This document shows, piece after piece, positions 1 to 47,460 of a stretch of 55,000 bases of DNA. The first letter of the stretch is position 1. Each line of letters starts with the position of its first letter. Source of the DNA: Glandiceps talaboti (Eukaryota > Hemichordata > Enteropneusta > Spengelidae); contig NC_135568.1 in the NCBI RefSeq assembly GCF_964340395.1, forward strand, positions 18,396,248-18,451,247, written 5' to 3'. The notes under the pieces were generated by a model. That model ran no database searches. It was not told where the DNA came from and was given only the letters and a program-made list of their open reading frames with translations. Both the position numbers and the translations under genes were made by a program.

Positions 1-33802
<33,802 letters not shown>

Positions 33803-36105
33803 TTCGTTGATTTCTGTGGAACACGTTATCGCTGCATGTCTGTGTTTAACGCTTATTTGAGCCTTATCAATTAGCCCGTATGACATCGTAACTATATGGT
33901 TAGAAGCTGCCCCCTGATTGGTTGGTACTCTATGACCAATCGTGTATGGCAATTCCTCGTCTGTCGGCAAGGACAAGACCGTCTCCGAAACTTTGAGAGT
34001 TCGGTTCAACCAGCTCCATTCCTTTTTTTTTTATTCTTAAATAAAAAATTGCGATTACGCCAGAAAGACGACTGCATGGAAGCTGGCTGGTAGCGGTGAG
34101 ATAAGTGGTCAAAGACGCCGAAAAAATTCCACTACAGTAACTCTGAATAGATGATATGAAAGTGGTCCTTTCAACCAAGATCTTTTCTAAAATGCGATTA
34201 TTACAGTATAATTCAATCTCAAGTGACGTGGAATTTGTGAATAACTGCTAGTTGTATCAATGTCGGAAATCGTTACTAAAACAAACAGCGGTAGAATCCT
34301 CACCAAATCCTTGGCACAACATATACTTTACTCAACTGCACCGTGTTGTCTCATATATACACTCAACATTGTGTAGAATAAGTTCTATTGATGCGACATA
34401 TACCACATCGGTTTGGTGGCGGTTGAGGTGATATAATTCTTGTCAACTTTGCACCACAGAACGGTACAGGTGAGAATAGGGTTGACAAGTTTAACGAACT
34501 TCATCAGTATGTTTAGTAGGGCTCATTTTTCATGTTGCACATCCCGCTGGTGAATGTTGATATGGTTTCAGGGTTGGAAGGGCATACTGACTGTACGCCA
34601 TCAGGGTTGGTAGGGCATACTGACTGTACGCCATCAGGATTGTAAGGTTCAATTACAAATGAACTTCGTAGACGCCGTATACACTGACTCGGTTGACTGA
34701 TGAATGAATAGAAACTGAGTGAGTGTGACTGTCAAATCATTGCGATGCTATTCCTGTAACGCTTACAAGCGACTGGCAGGACCACGTGATTGCCGTCGGT
34801 ACGCGGTGCAGACCAAAACAAAGTTGTCTTTAGTAACGCTAATATGTATACTATGTGCGAAGGTGAACGGTCGACAAAAATTGATACGGGATCACGGCAA
34901 CAAATACCACGAGTACTAATTTCTGGTTTCTGTATTCATATTGAAGGCAAAGCCAGTAGCAAGGACCATACATGTACATGTATATACTTAAAATCAGTTC
35001 AACCAGAAAGCCGGTTGAATTCGATACACATTATAAAAGAGACAAGAAAGTGGATTATTAAAAGGTGGAGAATTTGCAGTCGTGAACTTAGACGGTAATA
35101 AAATACTCCATGCAATGATTATATATGTAGGACACACAACAAAAACTGGACTTGTTTACCTTATATTATTATATGTACGCCTGGCCATGGGTTCACAGGA
35201 AAATATCGTAATTTCCGATCCTATGACGACATCGTGTACATTCCTACCCTCGTCTATGTGGTTGCATTCCGTATTAACATAGATTGTCTTACTATTCAGT
35301 TCAAGGTCAAACTAAATAACGAAATAATACTTTGAAATAGAGTAAAGCAAAGCATTTGTGTTGGTCGAATGAAACTAGACATAGCTGAGATTAATTAGCT
35401 TATAGCATATTTGGTGGAAGTTAGGCATCTCAAGATAACTTGATATATTGCACAATATGTCCGGCCTTCGAGTAGATAAAACAATGTTAATAACACTGTA
35501 GGCTAGTCCAAATGAAATTATTGATAATGTATACAATGTTATATTGTTATATGGAAAGCGAACACAGTGTTCGTAAAACGCACAGTTTACTCTTAGCCAT
35601 GCAAAATGGACGGAAAATGAATAAATTATTCTAGGAGCCGCTTGCTATGCTGACAGGGTTAGATAGTTGTTTAATAATGTTGACAGTACAGTACAAGCGA
35701 ACATGACAATCTCTGTGGTTACATTCAACGAATTCATATTGTACTATATTCATATTGTCTATTATACAATTTCGAAACGGAAAATGTCTGTCCATCTTTT
35801 GTTTGTGTACTGTTGACATTTTTATCGGTAGTTTCTTTGTGGTTTGGTGGTTGTTTTTATCATTGATATGATATTGCAACATTCTATAATTTACAGGAAA
35901 ACATTTTACCACCAATCTCCCAATGTAACATTTCTGTAATTTTTAATTTTCTTCGTCAAACCAAATCAAATACAATATACAAGTGACCTTGAGGAACCTT
36001 GTCACTTCATGACAAAGACAATGCATGACTAATCTGTAGGCAAGGAGTAGTTCTGCTTCACAACGGAGTAAGTCGCGACTCAATTCTGGCATTGTCCCTT
36101 TTCCA
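33803..36105. other. Upstream region of Wnt9, no recognisable gene
   Basis: Probably contains the 5' UTR and promoter. A 33-bp direct repeat occurs twice at 34569-34634 (CAGGGTTGG.AGGGCATACTG). Open frames of 65-102 codons have no recognisable domain. Confidence 0.5.
33911..33943 (-). promoter_or_regulatory. Paired CCAAT-box motifs upstream of Wnt9 start
   Basis: Two CCAAT pentamers on opposite strands (33917-33921 minus, 33936-33940 plus) lie 115-140 bp upstream of the Wnt9 ATG. They could be core promoter elements, or could lie within the 5' UTR if transcription begins further out, and chance is possible. An AT-rich TATTTAAG-like stretch lies near 34036-34043. Confidence 0.2.
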
Positions 36106-36109
36106 TAAT

Positions 36110-36765
36110 GGGCAATAATACAGTTAAAGCTATACGTAGGCAATAATACAGTTATACCTACACGTGGGCAATAATACAGTTGAAGCTATACGTGGGTAAT
36201 AATACAGTTATACCTATACATGGCCAATTATACAGTTATACCTATACGTGGGCAATAATACAGTTATACCTATACGTGAAATAATACAGTCATACCTATA
36301 TGTGGCCACCAATACAGTTAAGGCTATACATGGGCAATAATACAGTTATACCTATACATGGGCAATAATACAGTTATACCTATACGTGGGTAATAATAAA
36401 GTTATACATATACGAGGGCAATACTACAGTTAAAGCTATACGTGGGTAATAATACAGTTATACTTATATGTGGGCAATAATAGTAATACAGTTATACCTA
36501 TACATGGGCAATAATACAGTTAAAGCTGTATGTGGGCAATAATACACTTATATCTATACATGGGCAATAATACAGTTATACCTATACATGGGTAATAATA
36601 CAGTTATACCTATACGTGGGCAATAATACAGTTATACCTATATGTGGGTAATAATACAGTTATACTTATATGTGGGCAATAATACAGTTAAAGCTATACG
36701 TTGGTAACAATATATTTGTACCTATATATGGGCAATAATACAGTTATGTTTATACGTGGGCATAA
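36110..36765. repeat. 28-bp minisatellite (about 23 copies)
   Basis: The unit contains GGGCAATAATACAGTTATAC and CTATACGT. Some units carry TAAAGC in place of TATACC. Confidence 0.93.
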
Positions 36766-36949
36766 TATTGTATATCCTGGAAAGAGAACTAGCGACTTTG
36801 AAGGGTTTGCCTCATATTTTAAGGACAAGCGTTGTCATGACGTAGAACGATAAGGGGTAAATCTCATATTTTTATTCCAACGTATTCAACTTGGCTTGCA
36901 TGTGGCATAACAAGAGATGTATTAGAATTGGAATGTGTGATAAAATGTA

Positions 36950-39900
36950 AAGTCGTCATGTATTACCCCTTATATAGTATTGGCAATGTATGATTAGTTG
37001 TAAAGTCGTTATGTAGTACCCCTTATATAGTATTGGCAATGTATGATTAGTTGTAAAGTCGTTATGTAGTACCCCTTTATAGTATTGGCAATGTATGATT
37101 AATTGTAAAGTCGTTATGTAGTACCCCTTATATAGTATTGGCAATGTATGATTAGTTGTAAAGTCGTTATGTAGTACCCCTTATATAGTATTGGCAATAT
37201 ATGATTAGTTGTAAAGTCGTTATGTAGTACCCCTTATATAGTATTGGCAATGTATGATTAGTTGTAAAGTCGTTATGTAGTACCCCTTTATAGTATTGGC
37301 AATGTATGATTAATTGTAAAGTCGTTATGTAGTACCCCTTATATAGTATTGGCAATGTATGATTAGTTGTAAAGTCGTTATGTAGTACCCCTTATATAGT
37401 ATTGGCAATGTATGATTAGTTGTAAAGTCGTTATGTAGTACCCCTTATATAGTATTGGCAATGTATGATTAGTTGTAAAGTCGTTATGTAGTACCCCTTT
37501 ATAGTATTGGCAATGTATGATTAATTGTAAAGTCGTTATGTAGTACCCCTTATATAGTATTGGCAATATATGATTAGTTGTAAAGTCGTTATGTAGTACC
37601 CCTTATATAGTATTGGCAATGTGTGATTAGTTGTAAAGTCGTTATGTAGTACCCCTATATAGTATTGACAATATATGATTAGTTGTAAAGTCGTTATGTA
37701 GTACCCCTTATATAGTATTGGCAATGTGTGATTAGTTGTAAAGTCGTCATGTAGTACCCCTTATATAATATTGGCAATATATGATTAGTTGTAAAGTCGT
37801 TATGTAGTACCCCTTATATAGTATTGGCAATATATGATTAGTTGTAAAGTCGTTATGTAGTACCCCTTATATAGTATTGGCAATGTATGATTAGTTGTAA
37901 AGTCGTTATGTAGTACCCCTATATAATATTGGCAATGTATGATTAGTTGTAAAGTCGTTATGTAGTACCCCTTATATAGTATTGGCAATGTATGATTAGT
38001 TGTAAAGTCGTTATGTAGTACCCCTTATATAGTATTGGCAATGTATGATTAGATGTAAAATCGTTATGTATTACCCCTTATATAGTATTGGCAATGTATG
38101 ATTAGTTGTAAAGTCGTTATGTAGTACCCCTTATATAGTATTGGCAATGTATGATTAGATGTAAAGTCGTTATGTAGTACCCCTTATATAGTATTGGCAA
38201 TGTATGATTAGTTGTAAAGTCGTTATGTAGTACCCCTTATATAGTATTAGCAATATATGATTAGTTGTAAAGTCGTTATGTAGTACCCCTTATATAGTAT
38301 TGGCAATGTATGATTAGATGTAAAATCGTTATGTATTACCCCTTATATAGTATTGGCAATGTATGATTAGTTGTAAAGTCGTTATGTAGTACCCCTTATA
38401 TAGTATTGGCAATGTATGATTAGATGTAAAGTCGTTATGTAGTACCCCTATATAGTATTGGCAATGTATGATTAGTTGTAAAGTCGTTATGTAGTACCCC
38501 TATATAGTATTGGCAATGTATGATTAGTTGTAAAGTCGTTATGTAGTACCCCTTATATAGTATTGGCAATATATGATTAGTTGTAAAGTCGTTATGTAGT
38601 ACCCCTTATATAGTATTGGCAATATATGATTAGTTGTAAAGTCGTTATGTAGTACCCCTATATAGTATTGGCAATATATGATTAGTTGTAAAGTCGTTAT
38701 GTAGTACCCCTATATAGTATTGGCAATATATGATTAGTTGTAAAGTCGTTATGTAGTACCCCTATATAGTATTGGCAATGTATGATTAGTTGTAAAGTCG
38801 TTATGTAGTACCCCTTATATAGTATTGGCAATATATGATTAGTTGTAAAGTCGTTATGTAGTACCCCTTATATAGTATTGGCAATATATGATTAGTTGTA
38901 AAGTCGTTATGTAGTACCCCTATATAGTATTGGCAATATATGATTAGTTGTAAAGTCGTTATGTAGTACCCTTATATAATATTGGCAATATATGATTAGT
39001 TGTAAAGTCGTTATGTAGTACCCCTATATAGTATTGGCAATGTATGATTAGTTGTAAAGTCGTTATGTAGTACCCCTTATATAGTATTGGCAATGTATGA
39101 TTAGATGTAAAGTCGTTATGTAGTACCCCTTATATAGTATTAGCAATATATGATTAGTTGTAAAGTCGTTATGTAGTACCCCTATATAGTATTGGCAATA
39201 TATGATTAGTTGTAAAGTCGTTATGTAGTACCCCTATATAGTATTGGCAATATATGATTAGTTGTAAAGTCGTTATGTAGTACCCCTATATAGTATTGGC
39301 AATGTATGATTAGATGTAAAGTCGTTATGTAGTACCCCTTATATAGTATTGGCAATATATGATTAGTTGTTAAGTCGTTATGTAGTACCCCTTATATAGT
39401 ATTGGCAATATATGATAAGTTGTAAAGTCGTTATGTAGTACCCCTATATAGTATTGGCAATGTATGATTAGATGTAAAGTCGTTATGTAGTACCCCTATA
39501 TAGTATTGGCAATGTATGATTAGATGTAAAGTCGTTATGTAGTACCCCTTATATAGTATTGGCAATGTATGATTAGTTGTAAAGTCGTTATGTAGTACCC
39601 CTTATATAGTATTGGCAATATATGATTAGTTGTAAAGTCGTTATGTAGTACCCCTTATATAGTATTGGCAATGTATGATTAGTTGTAAAGTCGTTATGTA
39701 GTACCCCTTATATAGTATTGGCAATGTATGATTAGATGTAAAGTCGTTATGTAGTACCCCTTATATAGTATTGGCAATGTATGATTAGTTGTAAAGTCGT
39801 TATGTAGTACCCCTATATAATATTGGCAATATATGATTAGTTGTAAAGTCGTTATGTATTACCCCTTATATAATATTGGCAATGTATGATTAGTTGTAAA

Positions 39901-40156
39901 GTCGTTATGTAGTACCCCTATATAATATTGGCAATGTATGATTAGTTGTAAAGTCGTTATGTAGTACCCCTTATATAGTATTGGCAATATATGATTAGTT
40001 GTAAAGTCGTTATGTAGTACCCCTTATATAGTATTGGCAATGTGTGATTAGTTGTAAAGTCGTTATGTAGTACCCCTTATATAGTATTGGCAATGTATGA
40101 TTAGTTGTAAAGTCGTTATGTAGTACCCCTTATATAATATTGGCAATATATGATAA
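36950..40156. repeat. 53-bp minisatellite, left part (about 60 copies)
   Basis: The unit contains TTGTAAAGTCGTTATGTAGT, ACCCCTTATATAGTATTGGC and AATGTATGATTAG. Units of 51-53 bp differ by CCCCTTATA/CCCCTATA. Interrupted at about 40157 by an inserted element, and resumes at 41824. Confidence 0.96.
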
Positions 40157-41823
40157 AATGATGAGCCATGGTAGTAACAGCAATAGTGGGATGATTACAT
40201 TCATACTTGCAGTGACTAGTATTGATAATCATTTGCTTTTCTGTCCAAATTTGCAATGAAGAATTCAATTTGATTGGATAGCTGCTTGTTTTGATCCATG
40301 ACTACGCTAGACTATTTATGATTGTTATACTGACCTTTACATGAAGCACCATTGAAATGTATTGAAGAATTACAACCTCTTGATTTTAGGAGAGGAAATG
40401 AGAAAAGGAAATGAGAGGAGACGGGGAGAGAAAAGACGAGACGAGAGGATAGTAAATGTGCTATAAATAATTAGTAATGCCAAACTGCAAAACTACGAAA
40501 TTATGTTTACATGTAATGAAAATCTACTGTTAGATTGGAAACCAACCCACTTCATCAAGTTGTAGTTCGGGGAAAAAGTCTAACCCCATTGTTAGATTCG
40601 GACTAAAACGTCCGACAGTGAAGACTCAGAGGGGAATATTTCTGTTAACATGCTTTTCCCACCCACCCCCCACCCCCACTCCACACCCACCCAAACGCAT
40701 GCAAAACAATTCACCCCTTCCTCATGAACTCAAAAGTGTTCAACCCCTACGAACGCTACATACATATTTTGGGATGTACAATTGCACTGTTCCAATACCA
40801 CCCCATCCCAACCCTATGCTGCAGATATTATACTGTACTGTACCAATACCAACCCATCCCAACACCATTCTGGAGATGTAATATTGTACGCTACCAATAC
40901 CACCCCACCCCACCCAATGCTGCAGATGTAATATTGTACGCTACCAATACCACCCCACCCCACCCCACCCAATGCTGCAGATGTAATATTGTACGGTACC
41001 AATACCACCCCACCCCACCCAATGCTGCAGATGTAATATTGTACGGTACCAATACCACCCAACCCCACCCAATGCTGCAGATGTAATATTGTACGGTACC
41101 AATACCACCCCACCCAATGCTGCAGATGTAATATTGTACGGTACCAATACCACCCAACCCCACCCAATGCTGCAGATGTAATATTGTACGGTACCAATAC
41201 CACCCCACCCCGCCCAATGCTGCAGATGTAATATTGTACGGTACCAATACCACCCCACCCCGCCCAATGCTGCAGATGTAATATTGTACGGTACCAATAC
41301 CACCCCACCCCACCCCACCCAATGCTGCAGATGTAATATTGTACGGTACCAATACCACCCCACCCCACCCAATGCTGCAGATGTAATATTGTACGGTACC
41401 AATACCACCCCACCCCACCCAATGCTGCAGATGTAATATTGTACGGTACCAATACCACCCCACCCCACCCCACCCAATGCTGCAGATGTAATATTGTACG
41501 GTACCAATACCACCCCACCCAATGCTGCAGATGTAATATTGTACGGTACCAATACCACCCCACCCCGCCCAATGCTGCAGATGTAATATTGTACGGTACC
41601 AATACCACCCCACCCCACCCCGCCCAATGCTGCAGATGTAATATTGTACGCTACCAATACCACCCCACCCAATGCTGCAGATGTAATATTGTACGGTACC
41701 AATACCACCCCATCCCAACCCTATGCTGGAGATGTAATATTGTACTGTAGCAATTATTGATACTACCCCAGTCCACCCATGTTGGAGATGTAATACTGTA
41801 CGCTACCAATACCACCATGTCCC
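40157..41823. mobile_element. Repeat element carrying a minisatellite, inserted in the 53-bp array
   Basis: Both flanks are the same minisatellite (left ...TATGATAAA, right GATAAATTGTAAAG...), so GATAAA is a likely target duplication. The left 480 bp (from GTAACAGC) matches 46561-47000 closely; the right part is a CACCC-containing tandem array. It contains two adjacent perfect hairpins at 40582-40615. There is no coding sequence and no clear terminal inverted repeat. Its class is unknown. Confidence 0.65.
40870..41745. repeat. 40/45/50-bp minisatellite with CACCC length steps (about 19 copies)
   Basis: The unit contains AATGCTGCAGATGTAATATT, GTACGGTACC and AATACCACCC, followed by one to three CACCC pentamers, so units grow in 5-bp steps. 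Long minus-strand frames here (about 260 codons) are artefacts. Confidence 0.95.
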
Positions 41824-42960
41824 GGATAAATTGTAAAGTCGTCATTCAGAAATATACATATAGTATTGGCAATATATGATTAGTTGTAAAGTCGTTATGT
41901 AGTACCCTTATATAGTATTAGCAATATATGATTAGTTGTAAAGTCGTTATGTAGTACCCTTATATAGTATTGGCAATGTATGATTAGTTGTAAAGTCGTT
42001 ATGTAGTACCCCTATATAGTATTGGCAATGTGTGATTAGTTGTAAAGTCGTTATGTAGTACCCCTTATATAGTATTGGCAATATATGATTAGTTGTAAAG
42101 TCGTTATGTAGTACCCCTATATAGTATTGGCAATGTATGATTAGATGTAAAATCGTTATGTAGTACCCCTTATATAGTATTGACAATATATGATTAGTTG
42201 TAAAGTCGTTATGTAGTACCCCTATATAGTATTGGCAATGTATGATTAGTTGTAAAGTCGTTATGTAGTACCCCTTATATAGTATTGGCAATGTATGATT
42301 AGATGTAAAATCGTTATGTAGTACCCCTATATAGTATTGGCAATATATGATTAGTTGTAAAGTCGTTATGTAGTACCCCTTATATAGTATTGGCAATGTA
42401 TGATTAGTTGTAAAGTCGTTATGTAGTACCCCTTATATAGTATTGGCAATGTATGATTAGTTGTAAAGTCGTTATGTAGTACCCCTTATATAGTATTGGC
42501 AATGTGTGATTAGTTGTAAAATCGTTATGTGGTAACCCTTATATAATATTGGCAATGTATGATTAGTTGTAAAGTCGTTATGTAGTACCCCTTATATAGT
42601 ATTGGCAATGTATGATTAGTTGTAAAGTCGTTATGTAGTACCCCTTATATAGTATTGGCAATGTATGATTAGTTGTAAAGTCGTTATGTAGTACCCCTTA
42701 TATAGTATTGGCAATGTATGATTAGATGTAAAATCGTTATGTAGTACCCCTATATAGTATTGGCAATATATGATTAGTTGTAAAGTCGTTATGTAGTACC
42801 CCTTATATAGTATTGGCAATATATGATTAGTTGTAAAGTCGTTATGTAGTACCCCTTATATAGTATTGGCAATGTATGATTAGTTGTAAAGTCGTTATGT
42901 AGTACCGGCCCCTACACAGTTTTGGCAGTGTATGATAAATTGTGAAGTCGTCACGTACGT
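41824..42960. repeat. 53-bp minisatellite, right part (about 21 copies)
   Basis: Same unit as 36950-40156; it fades at 42905 with a diverged unit (TGATAAATTGTGAAGTCG). Confidence 0.95.
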
Positions 42961-43574
42961 AGTACTCTGACGCGTCTATTAAACAAATATAGATGAGTAG
43001 GGTGACCTAGAGAGAGGGCACGCAATGAAATGTCCTAGCTACATATCATATTGTCGCTGTCTTTACATGTGGTCAATTGCAAGATAAGCCATGCATCCTA
43101 GACTATGCTTGTCATCTCATCACAACGCACATCTCCGCAGATAACAAGACCAAATAATTACAACATAAGTACATGTGTTTGGCTTAGGCTTTAAGTTTAT
43201 CGATGAAAATTGTATTATAATGAACGCAATTACCAAATAATGCACCTTATCAGCAGTTATTTTTGTGAACTGTCACAAATGTGTGATATGTTGTAATAAT
43301 GGACTCATAGAGTATAATAGCTACATGTACATCACATGCCTTACTCTAATAGAGACGATTGTGTCACTTTTCATTAATTGTCCTAACTTTTACTCTAGAT
43401 GTTTTCCCAATGTTAGTTTCTAATTTTGATAAAAGGTACATGTGAAGTCCAAGTAAATGTACTTATGGAACGAGCAGAATTTAAAACATGGGTGTGGGCA
43501 TAACGTGAAAATACTATACGCTGCACATGTACAACTTGTATGGCACCGCATACACTACGTTAAAGTAACATTAA
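42961..43574. other. No recognisable gene
   Basis: AT-rich intergenic sequence. Confidence 0.5.
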
Positions 43575-44015
<441 letters not shown>

Positions 44016-44036
44016 ATTTGATTTGTATTCAGACCT

Positions 44037-44196
<160 letters not shown>

Positions 44197-44208
44197 AGTT
44201 TAAGATTA

Positions 44209-44312
<104 letters not shown>

Positions 44313-44404
44313 CTGTGGCTATGGCTATGATCACCTGATGATTAATTAACTCAGGCATATAGTATAATGTCAGAGTAAAATGAAGATATTCTCTTTGTTT
44401 TCAG

Positions 44405-44630
44405 AGTCAGATTTATCCATACAATTTACAAACATAGTTTCAAAACACGCAAAGATCTACTCGTTAAAAAATGGCCCAAGGGAAGCCGGCTTGTTACTTG
44501 TAACATTGGCTATGAGTGGTATGGTAGGTCAGGGTACTATGGGACCAGTGAAGTCGTAAAAGACAACAGAAATAGAGATAACTACTCCATTCTGTCCTCG
44601 AACATAATTTATAACTGCAATATAAGATAA
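44405..44630 (+). CDS. Possible terminal exon or ORF fragment, unidentified
   Basis: After an acceptor-like TTCTCTTTGTTTTCAG the frame starting at 44406 is open for 74 codons (VRFIHTIYKHSFKTRKDLLV, later WPKGSRLVTCNIGYEWYGRS and GYYGTSEVV) and ends in TAA at 44628. The composition looks protein-like, but no domain is recognised and there is no internal ATG start. It could be a last exon of an unknown plus-strand gene or chance. Confidence 0.2.
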
Positions 44631-46552
44631 GTGTCCATATTTGATCTTTTTGATGGATTTAATCTTTAACATGGCAACTTGAAGGTAAAAAGATGTATTG
44701 CAGTGATTGGTTGTAAATAACTACAAGACAAATTGATATACGGTGTAGAATTCTGTCAAAAATGTGGCGGGGTTCCATTCTCCTCTCTCCACTATGGTCC
44801 TCGATTAAGTCCATTCTGGTTAGATACAATTGTCAACGGACAATCCTGAAGGAACTGACAAACGTTAACGTTGTTGCTATATTTATATTTTCACGCCGAC
44901 CCATTCATTCCTACTCGTTCAACGCAGCTACACGGATCTAGTCATAACACGGCAACGACGAAATCCACTGCCAAATGAGCTGTGTCTATCAACATCCGAC
45001 ATTACCACGTACACACTAATGATAACCTGTTTAAAGTCAGAAGGTAAATCTTCCAATAAACCATTCAGTGTACAGTGAAACAGATTTGAAACACAAAGGG
45101 ACCAGGCATGATGGGGCAGCTACATCCATTGGGCCTGATTTAATTTGGTATGTTTTGGTCACATTACAATTTATAGCAGTCAGACCACGACCATTTAGAC
45201 ATCGTTCTAAAACAAAGTTTCGACTTCGCACTTCCATTAAAGCTTGTCTATGACACATGTCAAGGTGCACGTATCACGCCTTGTTAGTTTGTGGGTTTGA
45301 AGGTGGCAATGTTGTCAAGGATACGTGGAGGTAACAAGGAAGTAGCAACACAGATATAATCACAGGAAAGACCACGTGCGTCGATTCAACTATTTACTAA
45401 GTAATCAAGCAAATAACGTAGAACTATCTTTCAACATTGGAGATGTAGAGATCTATTTGATTTGACCCCATTCGTCATCAATTATGCATAAAAGGGAGAT
45501 GTTCTATATATAACTGACGTCATGTACAATATAAAAACCATACAAATGTATCCAAATATGGTATGCAACAACGGTTTTGTCCAATACATACTCATTCACC
45601 TAAATATTGTATTTTTCATCAGTTTAAAGAAGTCACAGTAATATTCTTGATTATTAGAAACCAACGAATGAATTATTGTAAATTTAGTACCATGAATTAA
45701 AGTCAAGACCATGTGAATGTTCTAAGAACATTCCAAACACTGCTGAATCAAGTGGGTTTGTAATTTAGAACACAGTCAAATTAATCGCCATACACAAGGT
45801 GACATACAACAATGTCACGACTAGCTCAGATTTTAAAAATTGGTTTCGGCAATGTGGCAATATGATGGCTTGAATCAATTACTATTAGAGCAGAGTGTTG
45901 AGACTGTTTGAGTTGAGATATACAGACACGTTACCTACCGGAATAATATAATCTTACATTCAAAATATTAGTTTTCATCAAATTAACTTGCAGTGAACAA
46001 ATGACAACTCCTTAAAACACATCCTAGGATGTATATATAACGGTAGGTAGGCAATCTTTGAATGTATAGATAAGCCCTTGACACGCCATGTTGTCCACCT
46101 GTCCCCCACGTCCTTCATATTGGTAGTAAAGCGTGCAACACCTGTCCATCAAGGCTGGGATTGACAAGGCTTTGTAAGACCTGAAAACTAAGTCAGTTAT
46201 GTTTATTATTTATCATGATTTATTATATCATTAATTATACTCCAGATAAGGAAACATAAATCTAACTATCTGACAGGCTCTCAGATTTTGGAGTAGTTGG
46301 AATTATATTTAGAACATTCACAAGTTTGAAGTTAAATATTATATGAATGTATGACGTTAACAGGATTTGGCAATGAAAAGCGGTGAGGTGTGTGGATACA
46401 TTGTAAGTATCTACTGCATATAAATAGTCGCCATCACTCAAGCTATCGAACACGTCAGGTAATCATTCCACAAATTTTACGGATGGATGTGAAATGTATT
46501 GAAACGAATATCCTTCAATTTAGACCCGTGACTTTTTATACCTAAATGCATA
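44631..46552. other. No recognisable gene
   Basis: Intergenic sequence. Opposed open frames at 45037-45270 (minus) and 45068-45253 (plus) overlap and neither has a recognisable domain. Confidence 0.5.
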
Positions 46553-47460
46553 AACTGGCGGTAACAGCGATAGTGGGATGATTGCATTCATATTTGCGGT
46601 GACTTTAGTGTTTATATTTTTTGCATTTCTGTCCAAATTTGCAATGAAGAATTCAATGAGATTGGATAGCTGCTTGTTTTGATCCATGACTACGCTAGAC
46701 TATTTATGATTGTTATAATGACCTTTACATGAAGCACCATTGAAATGTATTGAAGAATTACAACCTCTTGATTTTAGGAGAGGAAATGAGAAAAGGAAAT
46801 GAGAGGAGACGGGGAGAGAAAAGACGAGAGGATAGTAAATGTGCTATAAATAATTAGTAATGCCAAACTGCAAAACTACGTGAAAATTGGATGAAAATCT
46901 ACTGTTAGATTGGAAACCAACCCACTTCATTGTAGTTCGGGAAAACGTCTAACCCCATTGTTAGATTCGGACACAAACGTCCGGCAGTGAAGACTCAGGG
47001 GAAAACGAATACAAAAACATTCACACACACCCCCCCCCCCTTCCTCATGACCTCAAGAGTTGTTAATCCTCTACGAACGCTACACACCGATTTTGGGATG
47101 TACAATTGTACTGTACTAACACCAACCCATCCCAACCCTATGCTGCAGATATTATACTGTACTGTACCAATACCAACCCATCCCAACACCATTCTGGAGA
47201 TGTAATATTGTACTGTACCAATACCAACCCATCCCAACACCATTCTGGAGATGTAATATTGTACTGTACCAATACCAACCCATCCCAACACCATTTTAGA
47301 GATGTAATACTGTACGCTACCAACACCAACCCATCCCAACACCATTCTGGAGATGTAATATTGTACGCTACCACTACTACCCCACCCCCACCGACCACAT
47401 GCTGGAGATATACAATTGTATAGTACCAATACTACCCCCACCCCCACCCCCCATGATGGA
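46553..47460. mobile_element. Second copy of the minisatellite-carrying element
   Basis: From GTAACAGCGATAGTGGGATG to ACGTCCGGCAGTGAAGACTC it parallels 40172-40626 with small indels. It is followed by a 51-bp tandem unit (ATTCTGGAGATGTAATATTG.., about four copies, 47100-47400) related to the 45-bp unit. Confidence 0.7.

Noticed and set aside
34697-34730. CTGATGA...GAAAC resembling a hammerhead core
   Set aside because: Only 7 bases between core parts, so no stem II, and no complementary stem I.
40814-41718. Overlapping minus-strand frames of about 255-275 codons
   Set aside because: Translate only the CACCC-containing minisatellite, in all three frames.
36956-42819. Family of 62-149 codon minus-strand frames (ILYKGYYITT..)
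   Set aside because: Artefacts of the 53-bp minisatellite; also tested as CRISPR-like but there are no unique spacers and the DNA is animal.
45037-45270. Overlapping plus and minus ORFs of 61-77 codons
   Set aside because: Mutually antisense, no domain, no splice signals.
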